Under the pieces are notes generated by a model, which saw only the letters and a list, made by a program, of their open reading frames with translations, did no database searches and was not told where the DNA came from. From Paenibacillus albidus (GTDB taxonomy: Bacteria; Bacillota; Bacilli; Paenibacillales; Paenibacillaceae), in contig NZ_BMKR01000014.1 in NCBI RefSeq assembly GCF_014644435.1, positions 97,982 through 161,981 on the forward strand: a DNA stretch of 64,000 bases. Direction: 5' to 3'. Below are positions 33,132-39,607 of this stretch, piece after piece (the stretch's first letter is position 1; each line of letters opens with the position of its first letter). The position numbers and the translations under genes are program-made.

Positions 33132-34688
33132 ATGAATCTCACAAGTGAAATTCTAAAAGATTTAGTTTATAACTCCGACCTTTCAATAGGACAAAGTGTT
33201 AAACAGTTAGAAAAGGCATTTTTTGAAATAAGAAACTCTGAAAAGGATTATGCACTGACTGCACTGATCGATATTATTGCTGTGATAGATGATAGTTCAA
33301 AGTCAATGCACTGGAAGTTAGAGTGCTATATTCTTTCCTTTTTACTAGATTACTCTAGAGAAGAAAAATACTTGAACAAATTAATGTCTCATTTAGAGAG
33401 CAATCCTAAAATTGATACCAATGAGTACAACTTCTTGTATTGGCAGCTAACCAAAACTATGTTTGTGTCACCCGAATTAAATACGAAGATTAATCAGATT
33501 CGGATGCGGAAGATATATGCTCAAATGTTTAGTTTTTTTAATGAGCAGATTCAGCAGGAAAACAATTGGATTTCTTCAGACGAAAGGGATCAAGGGTTAG
33601 TTATCGTTATGACCGGCCAACTGCTGTCGCCGCAACACGCTCCTACGCAAATTGCTTTAGAAAGTTGCTATACACTTATTAAAAATTATAATAAGAAAGT
33701 GTTACTGATAAATGCTGCTAATATGCCTAGAAGTATGTGCCTTCCATATTACTCACCACAATTATGGAACTATATGAATGAATTTAATAACAGAAACATT
33801 CTTACTTATCAGAATATTGAGATTCCATTTTATCAATTTGTTGAAGAGATGCCCAGTGGTGAAGAGATGGACTCTGTTTTAAAGACTGTAATGGAATTGA
33901 AGCCGGAATACATCCTATCTATTGGAGGTTCCAACGTAATTGCGGATCTTTGCTCCAATTTTGTACCAGTAGTTACAATACCATGCGTGGTTGAAATTCC
34001 GATCTCAGAAGGTACATTTCTTGTACTCCCAAGAAAAATTACTAATGATGATGCCGATGTTATAAGCAAGTTAACCCAGTCCCTAGACAAAGTTATTGAG
34101 AGCGAAGTATCTTATAAGCCAAAGGAAACAGAAAACGAATTTAATAGATCAGATTGGGGTATCCATAAGGATGATCATGTAATAGTGATAATTGGAAACC
34201 GGTTAAATGAAGAAATGTCCGAAGAATTTATTGGTTCTTTAAATAAATTGCTTGATAATAATTTGAAAGCGCGCCTTGCAATAATAGGGGATTTTAGTAT
34301 TAGTGAGAAAATTGCAGGAAAATACAAGAGCTTTAAGGAACGAACCATACTTATGGGGTATCAAAAGGATCTTTCAGCAGTTTTTTCAATTTGTGATATC
34401 TATTTAAATCCGCCACGTACAGGCGGAGGGACCTCAGCTGCAGATGCTTTATACAGGGGAGTTCCTGTATTAACATATCCCTTTGGGGATGTCTCTTATG
34501 TCGTAACTGACAAATATCATATTGAGAATTTGGAGCGAGTGGAAGAATATCTCATTAATTGGAAACAGGAAGAGTTTAGAGAGTTAGAGCGGAAAGCTGC
34601 TTTGAGAAGAGCTGATGAGATCTTTGACTCCAGTAGAGTTTTTTCGAATCTTGTCAATGAGATGAAAAAGTCATCTGGGTTCCATTAA
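33132..34688 (+). CDS. GT-B-type glycosyltransferase with a helical N-terminal domain
   Basis: A 518-residue cytoplasmic protein. Residues 1 to about 155 are helical and charged without a recognisable family. The rest looks like a GT-B glycosyltransferase (GT4/GT41-like): GLVIVMTGQLLSPQHAPTQI, a hinge around residue 340 (DDHVIVIIGNRLNEEMSEEF), and the donor-site region NPPRTGGGTSAADALYRGVP followed by VLTYPFGDVSYVV. The APTQIALES block followed by a second Rossmann half resembles HMW1C/OGT-related and polysaccharide transferases, but the exact donor and acceptor are unknown. It may extend the flagellar glycan or glycosylate another protein. AAGGAGA precedes ATG 33132. Directly downstream lies a degenerated gene cassette. 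Confidence 0.72.
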   Translation: MNLTSEILKDLVYNSDLSIGQSVKQLEKAFFEIRNSEKDYALTALIDIIAVIDDSSKSMHWKLECYILSFLLDYSREEKYLNKLMSHLESNPKIDTNEYNFLYWQLTKTMFVSPELNTKINQIRMRKIYAQMFSFFNEQIQQENNWISSDERDQGLVIVMTGQLLSPQHAPTQIALESCYTLIKNYNKKVLLINAANMPRSMCLPYYSPQLWNYMNEFNNRNILTYQNIEIPFYQFVEEMPSGEEMDSVLKTVMELKPEYILSIGGSNVIADLCSNFVPVVTIPCVVEIPISEGTFLVLPRKITNDDADVISKLTQSLDKVIESEVSYKPKETENEFNRSDWGIHKDDHVIVIIGNRLNEEMSEEFIGSLNKLLDNNLKARLAIIGDFSISEKIAGKYKSFKERTILMGYQKDLSAVFSICDIYLNPPRTGGGTSAADALYRGVPVLTYPFGDVSYVVTDKYHIENLERVEEYLINWKQEEFRELERKAALRRADEIFDSSRVFSNLVNEMKKSSGFH

Positions 34689-34690
34689 TA

Positions 34691-35147
34691 ATGGAAAGAG
34701 ACTTATCACATGAAGGAGCATATGAGAACAAGTTTGACGCAGCAAAGGTTCTCTTAACTACTTCTTGTACACACGATGGTAAAGGTGCAGAAAATCTCAT
34801 TATTCCGGCAGGAGGCTTAAAGGAACCAATCTCTAACCTGAATAAAGAGGAGACAGAGGATACCTTCGGAAACGTACGTTCACGTTGTGATTTGTATATG
34901 AATGGTCCTGAGATCTTCAACTTCACATTAAAAGAAATACCAGAGGCAATCCAAAGGGTTACATGCTAAAAGTGATAAAAGCATGGAAGACTATGACTAC
35001 TTAGTATTTCATCAAGCCAATCAATTCATGCTGGAACATTTGCGAAAGAAGTTGCACATCAATAACGAGAAATTTTCAATTCAGTTAAAAGATATAGGCA
35101 ACACTGTATCATCGTTTATTCAAATTGCATTAAAGAGAGACTCCTAA
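34691..35147 (+). pseudogene. Remnant of a 3-oxoacyl-ACP synthase III (KASIII) gene
   Basis: Two pieces of a FabH-like protein are visible in different frames. The first (34691-34969) has ENLIIPAGGLKEPI and LYMNGPEIFNFTLKEIPEAI, typical of the KASIII middle region. The second (about 34974-35147, other frame) reads DKSMEDYDYLVFHQANQFML and LKDIGNTVSSFIQIAL, carrying the catalytic HQAN and GNTVSS motifs. The first 200 or so residues, including the active-site Cys region, are missing. The gene is therefore truncated at the 5' end and frameshifted near 34970, and is a clear remnant. Confidence 0.8.
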
Positions 35148-35170
35148 AATTACACGAGTTTATTGAAGAA

Positions 35171-35380
35171 ATGGAGAATACAGTATTGGATGTACCTGCT
35201 GGAACAATTGAATTGGATACAGTTCTTGAGGATATTGAGGAGTGGGACTCCATGGTTAGAGTAGCTTTGAATGCAGTATTAGATACAAATTTAGATTTTA
35301 CGCTTAATACTGAGGAATTACAGAATATTGTCACTTTTTCCGATATTGTTGCCAAGCTTGAAGGAAAGCTGGAAGCTTAA
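35171..35380 (+). CDS. Acyl-carrier-protein-like small protein, possibly start-less
   Basis: A 69-residue frame with the ACP pattern: VLDVPAGTIELDTVLEDIEE, then WDSMVRVALNAVLD, where the Ser of DSM is the likely phosphopantetheine site, and ELQNIVTFSDIVAKL. The first ACP helix is encoded upstream in the same frame (KLHEFIEEMENTV from about 35147) but has no ATG, GTG or TTG. The only ATG, at 35171, would remove that helix. No ribosome site fits. The gene may have lost its start codon along with the decay of its neighbours. Confidence 0.55.
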   Translation: MENTVLDVPAGTIELDTVLEDIEEWDSMVRVALNAVLDTNLDFTLNTEELQNIVTFSDIVAKLEGKLEA

Positions 35381-35382
35381 TT

Positions 35383-35849
35383 ATGCCTACTCAAACTATA
35401 TTCGTACGTTGACAACAGCACAGATAAATACAGTAATGAATGTGAACTTATACTCAGGAATAATGTTGTTAAAAGCATGTGCTAATAAAAAAGCTTCAAA
35501 TGAAGGTTCATCCTTTGTATTTATCTCATCTGCCAACGCTTCTTTAGGAGCTCCCGGTAACTCAATTTATTCCGCTAGTAAGGCTGCAATAGATGCTATG
35601 GTGAGATGTTCAGCAGTGGAACTTAGTCCAAGAGTAAGAGTGAACAGCATTGCTCCTGGTCTCGTAGAAACCTCGTTGTTAGTGAGCACACCGAACAAGG
35701 AAGATATAATAGAACAACATCCTTTGGGCGTTGGGCATCCAGAAGACATTGCTTATGCTGCTGCTTATCTGTTATCCGATTCGGCTAGATGGGTTACCGG
35801 GACAACGATGATGGTTGACGGAGGTTTTGTAGTAGGAGGAGTAAAATGA
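35383..35849 (+). pseudogene. Remnant of an SDR oxidoreductase (FabG-like) gene
   Basis: An ATG at 35383 begins MPTQTIFVR and then hits a stop, exactly like the first residues of an SDR before its TGGxxGIG nucleotide motif. The frame then changes, and from about 35415 the C-terminal half of an SDR is intact. It has SSANASLGAPGNSIYSASKA (Ser and Tyr-x-x-x-Lys), RVRVNSIAPGLVETSLL and VTGTTMMVDGGFVVGG. The nucleotide-binding half, around 90 codons, is missing, so this is an internal deletion with frameshift. The stop overlaps the next ATG. Confidence 0.8.
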
Positions 35850-36296
35850 AATGGGATAGTGTCCAATTTTCACGCTTAACAGAGGATGATATAGAGCTTG
35901 TGAGTAATTGTAGAAATGATAAAAAATAAGTAAATTTATGCAATATAGAGGTTATATCACTCCGGAAATGCAATTAAAATGGTACGAACAATTAATAATA
36001 ATGAAAACTTTTATTTTATAATTATGTATGATGAATTGAAAATCGGATTAGTAAATATTAAAGATATAGATTGGGATAGAAAATGTGGTGAAGTAGGGAT
36101 ATATATTTATGAGGATACCTATCTTAATTCCCTACTTCCTTATGTAGTAGCACTTAAAGGATTAGAGTTAGATTTTAAAGAGTATAATCTTCAATATGTG
36201 TATGCACATATACTTAAGACCAATAAAAGGGCTATTCGTTTCAATAAATCTTTTGGTTTTGAGCTGGAGTCTGATCAAGAAGATGTAGAAAATTAA
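35846..36296 (+). pseudogene. Remnant of a GNAT acetyltransferase gene
   Basis: ATG 35846 has GGAGGAG upstream and overlaps the SDR stop (ATGA). It reads MKWDSVQFSRLTEDDIELVS then NCRNDKK and a stop near 35929. The homologous reading continues in another frame as ISKFMQYRGYITPEMQLKWY and breaks again near 35995. The final part reads NNNENFYFIIMYDELKIGLV and ends with YAHILKTNKRAIRFNKSFGF. These blocks together make one PseH-like GNAT acetyltransferase with two frameshifts. Confidence 0.78.
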
Positions 36297-36642
36297 AAAT
36301 ATATATTAACTAGGGAAAATTATGAGAAGAAAGCTAACTCCTTAGAGAAAATAATTAGAAAGTCAATGATTTAATGCGAAATATTCTTTTAGTAGACCTG
36401 TTATTCTTCTATCACTGATTCAATAGGATAATAGTCGGTTAATTATCTTTAAACTATGTTATTGCCGTTTTTAATAAGGGTCTTTTGTAGAATAATGTTG
36501 AAAAAAATAAGTTAATATTTTGGTGGTAATTTATTGCAAGTAAACATTTTCTTTTCCAATTGACAATGAAGAAGCTGCGGTGGTATAGTCGATTTGTGAG
36601 CAAGACTCACGTTCATCTGATGACGAAGGGAATGTTTAATCA
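36297..36642. other. AT-rich non-coding gap with the cspA promoter
   Basis: I see no gene in these 346 AT-rich bases. Near the end a sigma-A-type promoter is visible: TTGACA (36560-36565), an 18-base spacer, and TATAGT (36584-36589). It leaves a leader of about 45 bases before cspA, with a GAAGGGAA ribosome site. Confidence 0.6.
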
Positions 36643-36840
36643 ATGGAAGGTAAAGTAAAATGGTTTAATGCAGAAAAAGGTTATGGTTTTATCGAAACTG
36701 CAGATGGTGGGGACGTATTCGTACACTTTTCCGCGATTCAAACAGACGGTTTCAAGACATTGGATGAAGGTCAATCCGTAGAATTTGACATCGTTGAAGG
36801 TGCACGCGGTCCACAAGCAGCTAACGTAATCAAATTATAA
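36643..36840 (+). CDS. Cold-shock protein CspA family
   Basis: A 65-residue single-OB-fold nucleic-acid chaperone. RNP1 (KGYGFIET) and RNP2 (VFVHFSAI) are intact, and the N-terminal MEGKVKWFNAEKGYGF is typical of Bacillus CspB/CspD. A strong sigma-A promoter and terminator make it monocistronic. Its base composition marks the return to ordinary chromosomal DNA after the AT-rich island. Confidence 0.97.
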   Translation: MEGKVKWFNAEKGYGFIETADGGDVFVHFSAIQTDGFKTLDEGQSVEFDIVEGARGPQAANVIKL

Positions 36841-36903
36841 TCATCCGGCGAAGCCGACCTACATATATGGTAGATGGTTAGCAATTGAGACAACGCTAGC
36901 GTG

Positions 36904-36933
36904 GACCCTGGGATTCTTCCCGGGGTCTTTTTT
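36904..36933 (+). terminator. Rho-independent terminator after cspA
   Basis: GACCCTGGGA (36904-36913) pairs with TCCCGGGGTC (36918-36927), with one G-T pair, followed by TTTTTTC. Confidence 0.9.
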
Positions 36934-37117
36934 CTGTTGTTTTGTTCCAAGAGGTCATACAACATGTGTCGAAATAAAGACAGGAATTAGACAATTTGTA
37001 CAGTTTCTTTTTGAGAAACCGTTACCAACCTCCAGAATCTGGGTAATTAGAGACGTTGAGCTCTTTATTTTGCAAGGGCGCACATTACACTTAAGCTTAA
37101 GGAGGATGAACAGCAGA

Positions 37118-38572
37118 ATGAAAAAGAAGTGGCGTGGTCTTTTGACCGGATTGCTTGGAGTCAGTATGTTATTCGGATCTCTGGGCAGTGTATCGGCAGC
37201 CCCGGTACCCAAGGATATTCAAGGACACTGGGCGCAGGGCCAGTTGCAGGAGTGGCTGAATAAGGGGTATCTGGGAGGATACCCGGACGGAACCGTCAGA
37301 CCCAATAAGCCAATCACCCGGGGAGAGTATGTGGCACTGGTGAACCGGTTGTTCGGCTTCACGGAGACGGCGACGATTAGCTTCAAGGATATCAAAAGTT
37401 CAAACTGGGTATACAGTGAAGTTTCCAAAGCCGTAAAAGCCGGTTACATCGGAGGCTATGAGAATAATACGTTCCGTCCCAATAGTCCGCTCACCAGACA
37501 AGAGGCGGCTGTGATTGCCGCGAAGATCCTCAAGCTGGATACCAAAGCCACTTCGTCCAAGTTCAAGGACAGTGCACAGATTGCAGCCTGGAGCCGGGGT
37601 GCGATTGCGGCAGCGGCGGACAAAAAGATTATTAATGGTTATCCCAATGGAACCTTTGGTCCCAAGAAACCTTTGACACGCGCTGAAGCGGTAGGCATTA
37701 TCGGCAACTCGGTAGTGTACAAGCCTGCCGGAACCGGTGGCGGGGTGACACCTCCGAAACCGGCGCCTAGTCCCGGTGCAACGCCAGCACCGACAGCCAG
37801 TCCTGCACCAGCGCCAACCTCAACTCCTGTCACAGGTGGGGGTTCTGGCGGCGGCGGCGGTGGTGGCGGCGGGGGTTCGACCCCATCCGCTCCGTCGGTA
37901 ACCGGTGCTGCCTATGGACATGTGGGCTCGGTTACGGCTGATGTGTATCTCACGTCAACGGTAACAGGGGCAGTGTATTATGTGGTGGCTCCTTATCAGA
38001 GCAATGTGGCCGCGCCGACTGCGATGCAGGTCAAGGATGGCATGACAAGTGCCGGAACGGCCGGCACCTTGCATGGCTCTACAGCAACGGTCGCTAATAC
38101 CAAGACATCTTTCTCGATATACAAGCTGCAAGCCAACACAGAATATGCCTTTTATGTGGCGGCAACAGATACTTCGGGGAATTGGTCCACAGTGACGACG
38201 GTTCGCTTGAAAACTGCTCCAAGCTCAACGAACGCCATTACGCTCCTGGAGCCTGGACAAGCCGGAACAGTAACAGCTGATGTGTATGTAACTTATGGAC
38301 AGGTATCCGGCACCGCAGCACCGGTAAGATATGTGGTATTGCCGGCAGGTGCGGCTGATCCAAACGCAAGCCAAATAGCTGCCGGACAGAACAGCACAGG
38401 CGGCGCGTTAGCTTCTCCTTGGACAGGCTTGATTTCGCCGGCACCGGGAGTAAGACATACGCTAACGCTGACTGGACTGACAGCCAATACAGGGTATAAG
38501 GTGTATCTGATAACGGGGGCTGGCAGCACCTGGTCGCCGGTGGAAATCATTCGTATTCATACGCGCGGATAA
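37118..38572 (+). CDS. Secreted SLH-domain protein with Gly/Pro linker and FN3-like repeats
   Basis: A 484-residue exported wall-bound protein. The signal peptide is KKKWRGLLTGLLGVSMLFGS to SAA (about residues 2-29). Three SLH domains follow at about 30-215, with ITRGEYVALVNRLFG, LTRQEAAVIAAKIL and LTRAEAVGIIGNSV. A Pro/Ala/Thr linker and a run of about ten Gly (near residue 255) lead to two repeats of about 100 residues with FN3-like features (YKLQANTEYAFYVAATD, LTGLTANTGYKVYLITGA). ATG 37118 has AAGGAGG 12 bases upstream; ATG 37106 touches that site and is less likely. The ligand of the C-terminal repeats is unknown. A terminator follows. Confidence 0.86.
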   Translation: MKKKWRGLLTGLLGVSMLFGSLGSVSAAPVPKDIQGHWAQGQLQEWLNKGYLGGYPDGTVRPNKPITRGEYVALVNRLFGFTETATISFKDIKSSNWVYSEVSKAVKAGYIGGYENNTFRPNSPLTRQEAAVIAAKILKLDTKATSSKFKDSAQIAAWSRGAIAAAADKKIINGYPNGTFGPKKPLTRAEAVGIIGNSVVYKPAGTGGGVTPPKPAPSPGATPAPTASPAPAPTSTPVTGGGSGGGGGGGGGGSTPSAPSVTGAAYGHVGSVTADVYLTSTVTGAVYYVVAPYQSNVAAPTAMQVKDGMTSAGTAGTLHGSTATVANTKTSFSIYKLQANTEYAFYVAATDTSGNWSTVTTVRLKTAPSSTNAITLLEPGQAGTVTADVYVTYGQVSGTAAPVRYVVLPAGAADPNASQIAAGQNSTGGALASPWTGLISPAPGVRHTLTLTGLTANTGYKVYLITGAGSTWSPVEIIRIHTRG

Positions 38573-38610
38573 GACAGATGAAACCTACAATCCGATAGGT
38601 TTTGAACAAG

Positions 38611-38653
38611 TCCGGGAGGGCAGCTAGACGGCTCTTCCCGGATTTTCTTTTTA
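38611..38653 (+). terminator. Rho-independent terminator after the SLH gene
   Basis: TCCGGGA with inner GGCAGC pairs with GGCT and TCCCGGA (to 38641), followed by TTTTCTTTTT. Confidence 0.8.
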
Positions 38654-38719
38654 GTTTCACTTGAGGCGGGACTTGGACATCTTTTGTCAGATAATTGTAA
38701 AGGATGTCATGGATTGCTT

Positions 38720-38748
38720 TTTACTTAGCGATAACAATTTGGTATAAT
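38720..38748 (+). promoter_or_regulatory. Sigma-A promoter of hpf
   Basis: TTTACT (38720-38725), a 17-base spacer, TATAAT (38743-38748), 27 bases before the hpf start codon. Known Bacillus hpf (yvyD) also uses sigma-B and sigma-H; such boxes were not clearly seen. Confidence 0.6.
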
Positions 38749-38775
38749 GGGAATGTAAACAAAGGAGGAGTGCCC

Positions 38776-39330
38776 ATGCAATTCAGCATTCGAGGTCAAC
38801 AAATTGAAGTGACCGACGCTTTGAGAGATTATGTTGATAAGAAGCTCAGCAGACTTGAGAAGTATTTCGATGCACCCCCTACCTCAGAAGGATATGTGAC
38901 GCTTAGCGTGGTTCGCGGTATTCACACGGTGGAGGTTACCATTCCACTGGCAGGTGTGACGCTTCGTGCAGAAGACCGCAGCGACGACATGTATGCCTCT
39001 ATTGACGCTGTAGTGGACAAGCTGGAACGCCAGATTCGCAAGCACAAGACCAAACTCAACCGTAAATTCCGTCAGGAAGGCAGCTTGAAGACTTTATTCG
39101 TAGAAGGAGCCAATGGCTCTGTTGCGGTAGAGGAACAGGATACCGATGATGATTTGGCTGTTGTGCGGAACAAGCGCTTCACCTTGAAGCCTATGGATGT
39201 AGAGGAAGCTATCCTGCAGATGAACATGGTGGGACACAACTTCTTCGTCTTCTCCAACATTGACACTTCTGAAGTGAGTGTCGTTTACAAACGCAATGAT
39301 GGCAAATATGGACTGATCGAACAGGATTAA
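38776..39330 (+). CDS. hpf: Ribosome hibernation promoting factor, long form
   Basis: Dimerises 70S ribosomes into inactive 100S particles in stationary phase or stress. The 184-residue product has the N-terminal HPF/YfiA domain (FSIRGQQIEVTDALRDYVDK, ERQIRKHKTKLNRKFR) and the C-terminal dimerisation domain (KRFTLKPMDVEEAILQMNMV, SVVYKRNDGKYGLIE) that defines long HPF. ATG 38776 has a perfect AAAGGAGG seven bases upstream; the longer frame from 38704 is not used. It lies upstream of secA, as in Bacillus. Confidence 0.96.
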   Translation: MQFSIRGQQIEVTDALRDYVDKKLSRLEKYFDAPPTSEGYVTLSVVRGIHTVEVTIPLAGVTLRAEDRSDDMYASIDAVVDKLERQIRKHKTKLNRKFRQEGSLKTLFVEGANGSVAVEEQDTDDDLAVVRNKRFTLKPMDVEEAILQMNMVGHNFFVFSNIDTSEVSVVYKRNDGKYGLIEQD

Positions 39331-39335
39331 GCCCG

Positions 39336-39384
39336 GCTGTTGCCGATTATCCGGTAAGTGTTGCCAGCAATCACAGCTTTTTTT
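39336..39384 (+). terminator. Weak terminator-like hairpin after hpf
   Basis: GCTGTTGC near 39337 can pair imperfectly with GCAATCACAGC (to about 39378), followed by seven T residues. Confidence 0.4.
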
Positions 39385-39400
39385 GATAAAAAATTTAAAC

Positions 39401-39432
39401 GAGCCCCTATTCGCGCGAAGCGAATAGGGCTC
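39401..39432. other. Strong hairpin between hpf and secA
   Basis: GAGCCCcTATTCGC pairs with GCGAATAGGGCTC with a single bulged C. It has no T run, so it may be an RNA-stabilising or bidirectional termination structure. Confidence 0.6.
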
Positions 39433-39482
39433 TTGTGCGTATATATAGTTATGGATAAAATTTGTGAGCGCGGCTGCTTGTA

Positions 39483-39511
39483 TTGCGGCATCTCTTACAA
39501 ACTGTTACAAT
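39483..39511 (+). promoter_or_regulatory. Likely secA promoter
   Basis: TTGCGG (39483-39488), a 17-base spacer, TACAAT (39506-39511), about 97 bases before secA. The -35 box is a partial match. Confidence 0.45.
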
Positions 39512-39607
39512 TTATGAAGCAGCGGAATCGATAGTGTACACAGGCCCTTTCAGTTTTATGAGGATGGGCTCGGTTCCACCATCTGTGTTGCATGAAAGGG
39601 GTTAACC

